From positions 1-64,000 of the forward strand of contig NZ_WKJG01000013.1 of NCBI RefSeq assembly GCF_027853235.1: a stretch of 64,000 bases of DNA, read 5' to 3'. A program made the translations under genes and the position numbers. Shown piece after piece: positions 18,263 to 27,563 of this stretch (position 1 is its first letter; each line of letters starts with the position of its first letter). The notes below the pieces were generated by a model, which was not told the origin of the DNA, did no database searches, and saw only the letters and a program-made list of their open reading frames with translations. This DNA is from Aliibacillus thermotolerans (lineage in GTDB: Bacteria; Bacillota; Bacilli; Bacillales; Marinococcaceae).

Positions 18263-18895
18263 ATGGAAAGACGGGTATATTTGGAGTTGTTCAACGATAA
18301 AAAAGCAATGGACAAAGAAACATTATTTGTAAAAGATGTGGCAAGGTTGGAAGGAAAAAGAGAGATCGTCTCCCAAATAGAACAACTTCCGGTGTATACG
18401 CCGACAAAAAAAGATGAAAACTACGTGGTTATCGACGTGTTAACCATCTTACAGCACATCCATTCCGCGCTTCCGGATATCCATGTCATTCCCATCGGAC
18501 CGAAACAAACGGTCATTGAAATTGCTCGTGAAAAACAGCCATTAAGTCCACTATTCGTATTGTTTTTCTGGCTCTTACTTTATATTGGTTCAGCACTTGC
18601 CATTATGAATTTTCATGAAGATGTCAGCATGCTACTTGTCCATCAAAAACTATACTTATTCATTACCGGGAAAGAATTGGCACAACCGCTCCTTTTACAA
18701 ATTCCATACTCCATCGGATTAGGTTTAGGGATGATTATTTTTTTTAATCACATATTTAAAAAACGCATTAACGAAGAACCGAGTCCTCTCGATATCGAAA
18801 TATTTCAATATAAAAAAGGAATTGAAGACTATCTTTCCGCTACCGAAACTGATAGGAGTTCGAAACCGTGGCCTTCGAAGCATTCGCCGCAGTAA
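18263..18895 (+). CDS. spoVAA: Stage V sporulation protein AA
   Basis: SpoVAA is a spore inner-membrane protein needed, with the other SpoVA proteins, for uptake of dipicolinic acid into the forespore and its release in germination. The 210-aa product has an N-terminal soluble domain (ERRVYLELFNDKKAMDKETLFVKD-type start) and two membrane helices in the C-terminal half. ATG 18263 has GGAGGG six bases upstream; ATG 18257 is in frame but too close. spoVAB overlaps its last 28 bases. Confidence 0.9.
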   Translation: MERRVYLELFNDKKAMDKETLFVKDVARLEGKREIVSQIEQLPVYTPTKKDENYVVIDVLTILQHIHSALPDIHVIPIGPKQTVIEIAREKQPLSPLFVLFFWLLLYIGSALAIMNFHEDVSMLLVHQKLYLFITGKELAQPLLLQIPYSIGLGLGMIIFFNHIFKKRINEEPSPLDIEIFQYKKGIEDYLSATETDRSSKPWPSKHSPQ

Positions 18896-19290
18896 TTGTC
18901 GGGTTAAGTGGGGGGCTTGCGGTCGGCGGAGGATTTGTTGCCTTCATTGCGGTACTCGGAATCATCCCAAGACTAATCCAACTGTCAAAGAGAACAACGG
19001 CATTACGATCATTCGAATGGGCGATTATTTTAGGTGCCTTAACCGGCTCGGTCGCCACATTACATGGTATTACATTAAAAGTTTCACCTTTTTTTACTCT
19101 TCCTGTTGGACTTCTTGCCGGCATGTTCATTGGGATGTTAGCAGCCGCCCTTGCTGAAGTGTTAAATGTGTTTCCGATCTTTACAAGAAGATTGAAGTTA
19201 GAAAAATATCTTATCTTTCTCATGATGGCAATTGTACTTGGGAAAATAACAGGGTCTTTGTTTCAATGGTTATTTTTCGTCAAATACTAA
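18868..19290 (+). CDS. spoVAB: Stage V sporulation protein AB
   Basis: A 140-aa protein with about four hydrophobic helices (AFAAVIVGLSGGLAVGGGFV start, FEWAIILGALTGS, ending FLMMAIVLGKITGSLFQW), matching SpoVAB. It starts at GTG 18868 behind GATAGGAGTT and overlaps spoVAA. In B. subtilis it is followed by spoVAC, spoVAD and spoVAE genes, but here spoVAF comes next after 18 bp. The missing core genes are in a separate cluster at 38.4-40.3 kb. Confidence 0.9.
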   Translation: MAFEAFAAVIVGLSGGLAVGGGFVAFIAVLGIIPRLIQLSKRTTALRSFEWAIILGALTGSVATLHGITLKVSPFFTLPVGLLAGMFIGMLAAALAEVLNVFPIFTRRLKLEKYLIFLMMAIVLGKITGSLFQWLFFVKY

Positions 19291-19308
19291 CAGTAAAGGG
19301 ATGAGAAC

Positions 19309-20841
19309 ATGGGAAAAGAAAGAAAGTGGCGATGGAAAAAGACAAAGCCCCCCCGAGAAACGAAACAAGAAAAAGAAAAAATGCCAATTTCCACCGATTT
19401 AAAAGAAAATGAAGCAATTTTAAAGGAACGACTTGGCATCGGAATTAATTTTGATGTTGGAGTACGAACCCTTCGTTTACTCGATCGCGATCTCCACTTG
19501 TACTTTGTCACCGGGTTATGTGATATGGAGTACGTGATCGAATTGTTAAAAGAGTTAATGCGTCTTGAATCGAACAATCGTGAAGACAGACCCGATGATG
19601 TGATGGAGACCATTGAAAACCATTTAACCCACGTTCAAGTGGAGTATAAAGATACCCTCGATGATTGTATCGTCGAAGTGTTATCCGGGTTAGTCTTTAT
19701 CCTCGTGGATGGTGAATCCCGGGGAATCGTCATTGACGTACGCAATTATCCGGGACGAGGACCCGAAGAACCAGATAATGAAAAAGTCATTCGAGGAGCT
19801 AGAGACGGGTATACGGAAAATATTATTGAAAGTACTGCCCTTACGAGACGAAGAATTAGAGATGAACGACTGCGAACGGAAATTATGCGCATTGGGGATC
19901 GTTCCCAAACGGATGTATGTTTGTCATACATTGACGGAATCGTAGACCCGGAAATGGTCGACATCGTTCGGAAAGAATTGGAATCCATTCGTATTGACGG
20001 ATTGCCAATGGCAGAAAAAGTAGTAGAAGAATACATTGTCGATCAAGGTTACACTCCTTTTCCGCTTGTGCGGTATACAGAAAGACCTGACGTTGCCGCA
20101 GCTCACTTATTAGAAGGGCACATTCTCATTATCGTCGATGCGTCACCAAGTGTAATCATTACACCGACGACTCTTTTTCATCACGTGCAACATGCAGAAG
20201 AATATCGTCAAGCACCATTTATTGGAACGTTTATTCGTTGGATTCGTTTTTTCGGGATATTTGCATCTATTTTTATTTTGCCGTTATGGTTGCTCGTTGT
20301 ATTAGAACCACAATTTCTCCCGGATCCGTTTCAATATATTGGTCCAAGTGAAGACTCTAACGTCTCTGAATTTATGCAAATTTTTCTTGCAGAAATCGGG
20401 ATTGAACTGCTTCGTCTTGCTGCGATTCATACGCCAACCCCGCTGGCGACCGCCCTTGGATTAGTGGCTGCTTTACTGATCGGTGAAATTGCAGTAGAAG
20501 TGGGGTTATTTACATCAGAAGTCATTTTGTACGTGGCGCTAGGTGCAATTGGAGTGTTTGCCACCCCTAGTTATGAATTAGGAATTGCCATTAAAGTAAT
20601 GAGACTTGCTTTATTGATTGCTGTCGTTTCTTTTGGCAGTGCTGGTTTTGTCATTGCAACTCTTATCATGTTTTTACTGCTTGTTCGTCTCCGTGTCTTT
20701 AACAAACCATATTTATGGCCATTTTTACCTTTTGATGCACAATCTTTATGGCAAATTATGGTGCGAACCACCGTACCGAGCCTCCGATATCGTCCTCGCA
20801 TTGTTCACCCGAAAGATCCAATTCGTCAAACTTCTGACTGA
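19309..20841 (+). CDS. spoVAF: Stage V sporulation protein AF
   Basis: A 510-aa GerA/SpoVAF-family membrane protein, homologous to the A subunit of spore germinant receptors. The N-terminal 320 residues form the cytoplasmic domain (NFDVGVRTLRLLDRDLHLYFVTGLCD near 50-75; GDRSQTDVCLSYIDGIVD near 205), followed by hydrophobic helices and the conserved HTPTPLATALGLVAALLIGE segment. Recognised as SpoVAF rather than GerAA by its place next to spoVAA-AB and lysA. It lies directly after spoVAB, so spoVAC-AD-AEb-AEa have been lost from this site. A strong terminator follows. Confidence 0.9.
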   Translation: MGKERKWRWKKTKPPRETKQEKEKMPISTDLKENEAILKERLGIGINFDVGVRTLRLLDRDLHLYFVTGLCDMEYVIELLKELMRLESNNREDRPDDVMETIENHLTHVQVEYKDTLDDCIVEVLSGLVFILVDGESRGIVIDVRNYPGRGPEEPDNEKVIRGARDGYTENIIESTALTRRRIRDERLRTEIMRIGDRSQTDVCLSYIDGIVDPEMVDIVRKELESIRIDGLPMAEKVVEEYIVDQGYTPFPLVRYTERPDVAAAHLLEGHILIIVDASPSVIITPTTLFHHVQHAEEYRQAPFIGTFIRWIRFFGIFASIFILPLWLLVVLEPQFLPDPFQYIGPSEDSNVSEFMQIFLAEIGIELLRLAAIHTPTPLATALGLVAALLIGEIAVEVGLFTSEVILYVALGAIGVFATPSYELGIAIKVMRLALLIAVVSFGSAGFVIATLIMFLLLVRLRVFNKPYLWPFLPFDAQSLWQIMVRTTVPSLRYRPRIVHPKDPIRQTSD

Positions 20842-20854
20842 ATGTCCGAAATCC

Positions 20855-20893
20855 ATCTGCAACAATGGGTCTCCTATTGTTGCAGATTTTCTT
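20855..20893 (+). terminator. Intrinsic terminator after spoVAF
   Basis: ATCTGCAACAAT (20855-20866) pairs with ATTGTTGCAGAT (20876-20887), followed by TTTTC. The remaining 230 bp before lysA are AT-rich, with several TTCATGAA-like palindromes and no convincing gene or L-box riboswitch. Confidence 0.88.
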
Positions 20894-21123
20894 TCATGTT
20901 GCTGTCATGCTTATTGTCCTTCAAAGTGGAGATGAAGAACCTTGAAATGATCTTTCATGAAATAAAGGCTCCTTATTCTGGCATCAGGAAAAAGAACGAT
21001 GATTTCATGAATCGCTTCATGATCAAATTTTTCCGATTTGGAAAAAGGGATTTCACTTTTTATCGACAAAAAAGCATGCTAAAATAAATACATTCATTTC
21101 GTTCGACAAGGGGAGAAAGATAG

Positions 21124-22443
21124 ATGCATTTATATGGTACGATGACTATCAACGAGCGCAACCACCTCGAGATCGGTGGAGTTGATACAACGGAAATTGT
21201 TCGAGAATTTGGTACCCCGGTTTATGTCTATGACGTTGCACTCATTCGTGAGCAAGCAGCGGGATTCAAACGGGCATTTGAATCTGCTGACATACCTTAT
21301 CAAGTAGCTTATGCTAGCAAAGCATTTAGTACGATAGCAATGGTGCAATTAGCCGATGAATTAGGATTAAGTTTAGATGTCGTTTCAAGCGGGGAAATGA
21401 TGACAGCAAAAAAAGCAGATTTTCCAATGGAAAAAGTTCATTTTCACGGGAACAATAAAAGTAAAGAAGAAATTCGTCTCGCCTTTGATTTAAACATCGG
21501 CTGTATCGTATTGGATAATTTTCACGATATCGCTCTCGTCTCTAAAGAAGCGGCAAAACGTGAACAAAAAATGGACGTGCTTCTTCGCATCACTCCGGGA
21601 ATTGAAGCTCACACTCATGAATATATCGCCACTGGACAAGAAGATTCAAAGTTCGGTTTTGATTTAACGAGCGGTCAAGTGGAGGAAGCGATTCGACAAT
21701 TACAGCATGATTCCTATGTCAATATTCTCGGCATTCATAGTCATATCGGTTCTCAAATTTTTGAAACGGACGGTTTTGTCCTCGTAATTGAAAAGATTTT
21801 TCAAGAGCTTCCTCAATGGAAAGAGAAGTTTCAATTTGTACCTGCTGTTTTGAATGTTGGCGGTGGGTTTGGCATTCGCTATACAAAAGAAGACGAACCG
21901 CTCCGTCCAGAAGAATATGTGACACCGATCATTAGAGCGATCAAGAAAGAAGCAATAAAAGCGGAAATGGACATTCCTGAAATTTGGATCGAACCAGGTC
22001 GTTCTATTGTAGGAGAAGCGGGAACGACTTTGTATACTGTTGGTGCCCAAAAAGAAGTGCCGAATGTCCGTCGCTACGTTTCCGTAGACGGAGGAATGAC
22101 AGACAATATCCGTCCCGCCTTGTATGAGGCAAAGTACGAAGCCCTTCTTGCCAATCGCGCCAAAGATCCAGTGGAAAATACGTTCTCCATTGCTGGAAAA
22201 TGTTGTGAAAGCGGCGACATGCTCATCTGGGACATTTCTTTACCAGAACCGGAAGATGAAGATATTTTAGCGGTTTTTGCCACCGGTGCTTATGGGTATT
22301 CGATGGCGAATAACTACAATCGTTTCACGAAGCCACCGGTCGTATTCGTTGAAAACGGACAATGTCATTTAGTCGTGAAACGAGAGACGATTGAAGATTT
22401 GTTAAAGAATGACCTACCACTTTACTCACCTGAACGTGTATAA
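21124..22443 (+). CDS. lysA: Diaminopimelate decarboxylase
   Basis: Last step of lysine biosynthesis: PLP-dependent decarboxylation of meso-diaminopimelate. The 439-aa protein has the PLP lysine in QVAYASKAFST, the HGNNKS and HSHIGSQI motifs, the glycine-rich GGGFGIRYT, EPGRSIVGEAG and the substrate cysteine in GKCCESGDML. Complete at family length. The start ATG follows AAGGGGAGAAAGATAG. It keeps the B. subtilis position downstream of the spoVA operon. Confidence 0.97.
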   Translation: MHLYGTMTINERNHLEIGGVDTTEIVREFGTPVYVYDVALIREQAAGFKRAFESADIPYQVAYASKAFSTIAMVQLADELGLSLDVVSSGEMMTAKKADFPMEKVHFHGNNKSKEEIRLAFDLNIGCIVLDNFHDIALVSKEAAKREQKMDVLLRITPGIEAHTHEYIATGQEDSKFGFDLTSGQVEEAIRQLQHDSYVNILGIHSHIGSQIFETDGFVLVIEKIFQELPQWKEKFQFVPAVLNVGGGFGIRYTKEDEPLRPEEYVTPIIRAIKKEAIKAEMDIPEIWIEPGRSIVGEAGTTLYTVGAQKEVPNVRRYVSVDGGMTDNIRPALYEAKYEALLANRAKDPVENTFSIAGKCCESGDMLIWDISLPEPEDEDILAVFATGAYGYSMANNYNRFTKPPVVFVENGQCHLVVKRETIEDLLKNDLPLYSPERV

Positions 22444-22477
22444 TAAAAATAAGATAAAATAAAGGAGAGAATAGCCA

Positions 22478-22915
22478 ATGAAAAAAGGATCCATTACATT
22501 TGAAAACGGAGAAGAAATTCAACTAGAATTTTTCCCGGAAGACGCACCAGGAACGGTAGAAAACTTTGAATCTCTCGCAAATAAAGGCTTTTATGATGGT
22601 TTAACGTTTCACCGGGTCATTCCTGGTTTCGTTGCGCAAGGGGGATGCCCGAATGGTGATGGAACGGGCGGACCGGGCTACACGATTAAATGCGAAACAG
22701 AAAACAATCCGCATCGCCATGAACGAGGGTATTTGTCCATGGCTCATGCTGGAAAAGATACAGGAGGAAGTCAATTTTTCATTTTATTTGAACCACAGCC
22801 ACATCTAGATGGTGTTCACACCGTGTTTGGGCGTGTGACAGAAGGGATGGATGTGGTCGATCGCATCCAAATGGGAGATGTCATGCAAAAGGTGCGAGTG
22901 TGGGACGAAGAATAA
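22478..22915 (+). CDS. ppiB: Peptidyl-prolyl cis-trans isomerase, cyclophilin type
   Basis: Cytoplasmic cyclophilin that speeds proline isomerisation during folding. The 145-aa protein has the cyclophilin core: [39 protein letters not shown] and [11 protein letters not shown], which include the catalytic Arg, Phe and Gln residues of the family. No signal peptide. The start ATG follows AAAGGAGAGAATAGCC. It follows lysA by 34 bp and precedes a small CxxC protein gene by 20 bp. Confidence 0.95.
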   Translation: MKKGSITFENGEEIQLEFFPEDAPGTVENFESLANKGFYDGLTFHRVIPGFVAQGGCPNGDGTGGPGYTIKCETENNPHRHERGYLSMAHAGKDTGGSQFFILFEPQPHLDGVHTVFGRVTEGMDVVDRIQMGDVMQKVRVWDEE

Positions 22916-22935
22916 AACGAAAAAGGGGGACTTAC

Positions 22936-23076
22936 ATGCAGGAGTACGTTGGAACATGTGAACAATGTCATCGTCCTATCTATTGCATGGATGGTTTTTT
23001 AGACGGGGTCGTCACAGACGAACAAACCCTTTATTGTAACTCCTGTGCAGAACAAGATCGTTATACGGATAAGTAA
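22936..23076 (+). CDS. 46-residue double-CxxC protein, unknown
   Basis: A short reading frame with a strong AAAAGGGGG ribosome binding site 7-8 nt before ATG. The 46-residue product reads TCEQCHRPIYC near the N-terminus and LYCNSCAEQDRY near the end, so it carries two CxxC pairs (a likely zinc ribbon or knuckle) plus one further Cys. No signal peptide or membrane segment. It lies 20 bp after ppiB and probably shares its transcript. I do not recognise the family, and no function is assigned. Confidence 0.72.
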   Translation: MQEYVGTCEQCHRPIYCMDGFLDGVVTDEQTLYCNSCAEQDRYTDK

Positions 23077-23162
23077 CATTTGTTGACGAGAACGGCGTTT
23101 CACTATATGATTTGAATAACAAGTAAAATCTTCAAGATGGTTTATAAAGAAAGATGATGGCT

Positions 23163-23296
23163 GCTTCGGGGTCGGGTGGAATTCCTAACCGGCGGTGATG
23201 AAATGATTGCCATTTCTTAGTCCGTGACCCGTAACAAGTTACGGTGGATTCGGTGCAACTCCGAAACCGACAGTAACAGTCTGGATGGGAGAAGTA
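23163..23296 (+). ncRNA. FMN riboswitch (RFN element)
   Basis: The conserved FMN aptamer is visible: TTCGGGGTCGGGTGGAATTC, AACCGGCGGTGATG, AGTCCGTGACCC, TGGATTCGGTGCAACTCCG, AACCGACAGT and TCTGGATGGGAGAAG in correct order. It lies 150 bp upstream of ribD and controls the riboflavin operon by FMN-dependent termination. Confidence 0.96.
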
Positions 23297-23323
23297 CAGC
23301 TAAAATCCGTGCATCATTTTTGG

Positions 23324-23337
23324 CGAAAGCGTTTCCT
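23324..23337 (+). promoter_or_regulatory. cre-like sequence in the rib leader
   Basis: CGAAAGCGTTTCCT matches the CcpA operator consensus TGWAARCGYTWNCW at all but the first base. It lies between the FMN aptamer and the leader terminator. It may instead be part of an antiterminator, because GTTTC at 23331-23335 can pair with GAAAC at 23346-23350. Confidence 0.4.
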
Positions 23338-23379
23338 ATCTATTAGAAACACCTACCAAACCATACAGTATAAGAATGT

Positions 23380-23420
23380 CTATCCCCGAAGCTGTAAGGC
23401 TTTTTTGGGGATTTTTTTAT
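23380..23420 (+). terminator. Riboswitch-controlled leader terminator
   Basis: ATCCCCGAAGC pairs with GCTTTTTTGGGGAT and is followed by T7, a typical terminator 30 bp before the ribD start codon and the expected expression platform of the FMN riboswitch. Confidence 0.85.
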
Positions 23421-23447
23421 TCACGATTGAAAAGCGAGGAAATGGAC

Positions 23448-24545
23448 ATGACCGATGAAGAATATATGCAACTTGCCTTAAATCTTGCCTCAGCTACGAA
23501 AGGACAAACATCACCGAACCCAGTTGTCGGTGCTATCGTTGTGAAAAACGGAAAGGTAATCGGCATGGGTGCTCATTTGAAAAGAGGAGAGGCGCATGCG
23601 GAAGTGATTGCTCTTCAGATGGCTGGAAATGAAGCAGAAAATGCCGATGTATATGTAACGTTGGAGCCGTGTAGCCATTATGGCAAAACGCCACCTTGTG
23701 CCGAACTTCTGATTGAGAAAAGAGTAAAACGTGTTGTCATTGCAACCGAAGACCCAAATGAACAAGTGAGTGGTCAAGGAATCGAGAAGTTAAAACAAGC
23801 AGGAATTCAAGTCGAAACAGGTATTTTACAAGAAAAAGCGGAATGGTTGAATCGTCATTTTTTTCATTATATTCGAACGGGACAGCCTTATGTTACTTTA
23901 AAAACAGCGGCTTCGTTAGATGGTAAAACAGCTACGCGAACAGGAGAAAGTAAGTGGATCACAGGGGAAGCTGCTCGTTTAGCCGGACACGACCTCCGCC
24001 ACACCCACGACGCTATTCTCGTCGGAGTGGACACAGTCATGGCGGATGATCCATCTCTTACGGTACGAAGACCGAATGGTGGGATTCACCCAATCAGAGT
24101 GATTGTAGATCGCCATTTACGTACTCCGCTATCGTCGAAGATGATACAAGACAAAGAAGCGCCGGTATGGATTCTTTGTACGAAAGAAGCAGATGAAGAA
24201 AAAAAACGACAGCTAGAAAATCGAGGCGTACAAGTGTTTTCGTTTCCATCAATAAACATTGATGTACGAGATGTTTTAACATTTTTGGGAAAAAAAGAGA
24301 TTACTTCGTTATATGTCGAAGGCGGGGCAACCGTTCATGCCAGTTTTGTCGAAAATCACTTATTTCAAGAAATCGTTTGTTTCATTGCTCCGAAGATTAT
24401 TGGAGGCAGAGACGCTCCGAGCGTCATTGGAGGAGAAGGTATTGCTTCAATGGAGGAAATCACCTCTCTTGACATTGTCTCGTTAGACCGGGTAGGAGAG
24501 GATATTCAAATTGTAGCCATACCGAAAAAGAAAGGAAGAACGTGA
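23448..24545 (+). CDS. ribD: Bifunctional riboflavin biosynthesis deaminase/reductase
   Basis: Deaminates then reduces the pyrimidine intermediate of riboflavin synthesis. The 365-aa protein has the zinc cytidine-deaminase-type domain (residues 1-145; HAEV, then PCSHYGKTPPC) and the C-terminal reductase domain (TLKTAASLDGKTATRTGESKWITG; VEGGATVHASF). ATG 23448 is chosen for its 7-nt spacing from GAGGA; ATG 23442 is too close. First gene of the ribDE-ribBA-ribH operon; the next gene starts one base after its stop. Confidence 0.95.
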   Translation: MTDEEYMQLALNLASATKGQTSPNPVVGAIVVKNGKVIGMGAHLKRGEAHAEVIALQMAGNEAENADVYVTLEPCSHYGKTPPCAELLIEKRVKRVVIATEDPNEQVSGQGIEKLKQAGIQVETGILQEKAEWLNRHFFHYIRTGQPYVTLKTAASLDGKTATRTGESKWITGEAARLAGHDLRHTHDAILVGVDTVMADDPSLTVRRPNGGIHPIRVIVDRHLRTPLSSKMIQDKEAPVWILCTKEADEEKKRQLENRGVQVFSFPSINIDVRDVLTFLGKKEITSLYVEGGATVHASFVENHLFQEIVCFIAPKIIGGRDAPSVIGGEGIASMEEITSLDIVSLDRVGEDIQIVAIPKKKGRT

Positions 24546-24546
24546 T

Positions 24547-25170
24547 TTGTTTACAGGAATCATTGAAGAAAAAGCAGTCATTCAAAAGATAGAATCCACG
24601 AAAGAATCGATGGTACTCACCATTACGGCGAGTCGTTTGATGGAAGATATTCATTTAGGGGATAGTATCGCTGTCAATGGTGTCTGTTTAACTGTGACAT
24701 CTTTTACTGAAAATTCTTTCACGGTAGATGTCATGCCGGAAACCTTGAAGGAGACAAGCTTACGAATGATTGAAGAAGGTTCTTTCGTGAACGTGGAACG
24801 GGCCATGTCCGTTAATGACAGATTTGGTGGTCACATCGTTTCTGGTCATGTGGATGGTGTAGGGACGATTCAATCGATTCGTCCTTATGAAAATGCGCAT
24901 TACGTCGTGATTCAATTACCACCTTCGTGCATGCGTTATATGATTTTAAAAGGATCGGTCACGGTGGATGGAATTAGCTTAACGATCTTTGGAGTAGATG
25001 ATACGAAAAATGAAATTACTCTTTCCATCATTCCGCACACGTGGCAAGAGACGGTGTTAAGTGAGAAAAAAGTAGGCGATCCGGTTAATATCGAAGCGGA
25101 TATGTTGGCAAAATATACAGAACGATTGCTGCAATTTGAAAAGAAAACGAGTGTTAACAGCGGTGAATAA
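24547..25170 (+). CDS. ribE: Riboflavin synthase alpha chain
   Basis: Dismutates two 6,7-dimethyl-8-ribityllumazine molecules to riboflavin. The 207-aa protein consists of two tandem lumazine-binding barrels: [13 protein letters not shown] with [14 protein letters not shown] in the first, [15 protein letters not shown] and [11 protein letters not shown] in the second. It starts at TTG 24547, one base past the ribD stop, with AAAGGAAG upstream. Second gene of the operon. The same enzyme is called ribB in B. subtilis. Confidence 0.95.
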   Translation: MFTGIIEEKAVIQKIESTKESMVLTITASRLMEDIHLGDSIAVNGVCLTVTSFTENSFTVDVMPETLKETSLRMIEEGSFVNVERAMSVNDRFGGHIVSGHVDGVGTIQSIRPYENAHYVVIQLPPSCMRYMILKGSVTVDGISLTIFGVDDTKNEITLSIIPHTWQETVLSEKKVGDPVNIEADMLAKYTERLLQFEKKTSVNSGE

Positions 25171-25186
25171 CGGGAAAGGTGGGGCT

Positions 25187-26398
25187 ATGATGCCGGAAGA
25201 GAAAGTATTTGATACGATTGAAGAAGCAATTTATGACTTAATGCAAGGGAAAATGGTCATCGTATGTGATGATGAAGATAGAGAAAACGAAGGCGATTTT
25301 GTCGCATTGGCGGAAAAAGTGACCCCAGAGACGATTAACTTTATGATTACGCACGGCCGTGGTCTCGTATGTGCACCTATTTCGGAAGAACGAGCCCAGC
25401 AATTAGATCTCGTTCCCATGGTGGACCAAAATACGGATCCACATGGAACGGCCTTTACGGTGAGCATTGATCATCATTCCACGACTACCGGGATTTCTGC
25501 CAGCGAAAGGGCGACGACCATTCAAGCGCTGTTAGATCCAAACAGTAAGCCCAGCGATTTCAAAAGACCAGGTCATATTTTTCCTTTAGTTGCTAAAAAT
25601 GGGGGCGTCCTTCGTCGAGCAGGACATACGGAAGCAGCGATTGATTTAGCGCGTTTGTCAGGAGCGAAGCCTGCCGGGGTCATTTGTGAAATTATTAAAG
25701 ATAATGGTGAGATGGCAAGAGTTCCGGATTTACGAAAAATCGCCGATGAATTTGGACTGAAAATGATTACGATTAAAGATTTAATTGAATATCGCCATAA
25801 AAAAGATAAGCTCGTAAAACGGGAAGTAGAGATTAAACTACCGACGGAATTCGGTGAGTTTAAAGCGTATGGATATACGTCCATCGTCGATGAGAAAGAA
25901 AGTGTCGCTCTTGTCAAAGGACAATTGATTCCGGGAGAGCCGACCCTCGTCCGCGTACACTCTGAATGTCTTACAGGAGACGTGTTCGGTTCGCATCGTT
26001 GTGACTGTGGGCCACAGTTACATGCAGCTTTGCGTCAAATAGAAAAAGAAGGTCGCGGCGTGCTCCTTTATATGAGACAAGAAGGCAGAGGAATTGGGCT
26101 AATAAACAAAATGAAAGCGTACCGATTACAGGAAGAAGGATATGATACAGTGGAAGCCAATGAAAAATTAGGATTTAAACCGGATTTACGGGATTATGGT
26201 ATTGGCGCTCAAATTTTACGGGATTTAGGAATTACAAAAATGCGTCTGTTAACTAATAATCCTCGAAAAATTACCGGTCTTAAAGGGTACGGCTTAGAAG
26301 TGGTGGAAAGAATTCCGCTGCAATTACCTGTAAATAAAGATAACGAAAAATATTTAAAAACAAAATATGAAAAACTAGGTCATATGCTTCATTTTTGA
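25187..26398 (+). CDS. ribBA: Bifunctional DHBP synthase/GTP cyclohydrolase II
   Basis: Makes both precursors of the riboflavin pathway: 3,4-dihydroxy-2-butanone 4-phosphate from ribulose 5-phosphate (N-terminal domain, about 1-205; [27 protein letters not shown]) and the GTP-derived pyrimidine (C-terminal domain; [21 protein letters not shown] with the three zinc cysteines, RQEGRGIGL). About 403 aa. Adjacent ATG codons at 25187 and 25190 are both possible; the second has better spacing from AAAGGTGG. The open frame starting at 25136 overlaps ribE and is not used. Called ribA in B. subtilis. Confidence 0.95.
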   Translation: MMPEEKVFDTIEEAIYDLMQGKMVIVCDDEDRENEGDFVALAEKVTPETINFMITHGRGLVCAPISEERAQQLDLVPMVDQNTDPHGTAFTVSIDHHSTTTGISASERATTIQALLDPNSKPSDFKRPGHIFPLVAKNGGVLRRAGHTEAAIDLARLSGAKPAGVICEIIKDNGEMARVPDLRKIADEFGLKMITIKDLIEYRHKKDKLVKREVEIKLPTEFGEFKAYGYTSIVDEKESVALVKGQLIPGEPTLVRVHSECLTGDVFGSHRCDCGPQLHAALRQIEKEGRGVLLYMRQEGRGIGLINKMKAYRLQEEGYDTVEANEKLGFKPDLRDYGIGAQILRDLGITKMRLLTNNPRKITGLKGYGLEVVERIPLQLPVNKDNEKYLKTKYEKLGHMLHF

Positions 26399-26418
26399 TG
26401 ATGAAAGGGGAAAAAATC

Positions 26419-26892
26419 ATGGCAGCAGTATATGAAGGAAATGTAGTAGGAAATGGCTTGAAAATAGGAATTGTAGCAGGACGATTCAATGAATTCATTA
26501 CATCGAATTTGATTGAAGGGGCACAACAAACGTTAAAAAGACATGGTGTCAAGGAAGAAGATATTGCTCTCACTTGGGTACCGGGAGCATTTGAAATACC
26601 ATACGCGGCAAAATTAATGGCGGAAACGCATCAATATGACGCAATTATTACCCTTGGAGCAGTCATTAAAGGAGCTACACCTCATTTTGATTACGTTTGT
26701 AGTCATGCTGCAAATGGGGTTGGACGTGTGGCGCTGGATACAAATATTCCTGTCATATTCGGTGTTCTTACAACGAATACAATTGAAGAAGCGATTGAAC
26801 GAGCAGGAACAAAGGCGGGAAATAAAGGAGCAGAAGCGGCAGTATCCGCCATTGAAATGGCCAATCTTGATAAATCTTTTAAAAAAGAGTAA
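26419..26892 (+). CDS. ribH: 6,7-dimethyl-8-ribityllumazine synthase
   Basis: Joins the butanone phosphate and the ribitylaminouracil to form lumazine; the B. subtilis enzyme forms a 60-subunit shell around riboflavin synthase. The 157-aa protein has [42 protein letters not shown] and the [10 protein letters not shown] stretch. ATG 26419 follows AAAGGGG with 8-nt spacing. Last gene of the FMN-controlled operon; a terminator follows. Confidence 0.96.
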   Translation: MAAVYEGNVVGNGLKIGIVAGRFNEFITSNLIEGAQQTLKRHGVKEEDIALTWVPGAFEIPYAAKLMAETHQYDAIITLGAVIKGATPHFDYVCSHAANGVGRVALDTNIPVIFGVLTTNTIEEAIERAGTKAGNKGAEAAVSAIEMANLDKSFKKE

Positions 26893-26916
26893 ACTAAAGA
26901 ATGGATTGCTGAATAG

Positions 26917-26948
26917 CATGACGGACAGCCGTCATGTTTTCTCTTTTT
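26917..26948 (+). terminator. Intrinsic terminator after ribH
   Basis: CATGACGG pairs with CCGTCATG around a 4-base loop (26917-26936), followed by TTTTCTCTTTTT. A TATAAT at 27045-27050 may mark a promoter for ribT. Confidence 0.85.
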
Positions 26949-27092
26949 ATGGTGGCGATGGTGTCGAAACAGAAGGGAAGGATATTCGTTGAAAAGGGAG
27001 AAATTATCGATCAAATAACACCTTTTCAAATCTCCAGTAATAGGTATAATGAAATGAGAGGAGTAACACTCTCAAATAAGGGATGATGGAAT

Positions 27093-27476
27093 ATGTTTAT
27101 GAAGTATAAGCCTTCCTACAAAAAGATTGCTATGGGGCTTCTCTCGTACATGCCGGAGAAAAAAGATATTCAAGATTTGCAAGATACGATTGAGCTGTAC
27201 GAAGAAGACGATCAATGGCAACTTTACTTATGGAAGGAAAAAGAAGACATTGTTGGCGTTCTCGGTCTGTTTTTCCATGATGACGGTCCAGCCGAACTTC
27301 GTCATCTCTGTGTCAATCCTTCGTACCGAGATGAAGGAATTGGGAAAAAGATGGTCAAAACCATTCAAGAAAGATTAGATGTTGAATTAATTGGTGGTAA
27401 AGATACCGTTTCTTTTTTGGGTACCTGTATGGAAGATAAAAAAAACAATTGTACTGCTGGGAAAATGAGCGGTTAG
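27093..27476 (+). CDS. ribT: RibT-like GNAT acetyltransferase
   Basis: A 127-aa GNAT-fold protein matching B. subtilis RibT: YKPSYKKIAMGLLSYMPEKKD at the start, then the acetyl-CoA-binding region RHLCVNPSYRDEGIGKKMVK. Its substrate is not known although it travels with riboflavin genes. Here it is separated from ribH by a 200-bp gap with a terminator, so it is probably transcribed on its own. The last roughly 25 residues diverge from B. subtilis RibT. The start ATG follows GGGATGATGGAAT. Confidence 0.85.
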   Translation: MFMKYKPSYKKIAMGLLSYMPEKKDIQDLQDTIELYEEDDQWQLYLWKEKEDIVGVLGLFFHDDGPAELRHLCVNPSYRDEGIGKKMVKTIQERLDVELIGGKDTVSFLGTCMEDKKNNCTAGKMSG

Positions 27477-27497
27477 CAGATGAAAACAGATAAAAGG

Positions 27498-27535
27498 AAC
27501 TGATTCGGTTTCCACGGACCGAATCAGTTTTTTAC
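27498..27535 (+). terminator. Intrinsic terminator between ribT and scpA
   Basis: AACTGATTCGGT (27498-27509) pairs perfectly with ACCGAATCAGTT (27518-27529), followed by T6. Confidence 0.9.
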
Positions 27536-27563
27536 ATAAGAGGCCGGGTCGCGAGGTGGAAGC

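Noticed and set aside
20842-21087. 81-residue frame between spoVAF and lysA
   Set aside because: It starts at the base after the spoVAF stop without a ribosome binding site and runs through the terminator hairpin; composition is not protein-like.
20894-21123. Lysine riboswitch upstream of lysA
   Set aside because: The region is too short and lacks the conserved L-box helices; only AT-rich TTCATGAA palindromes are seen.
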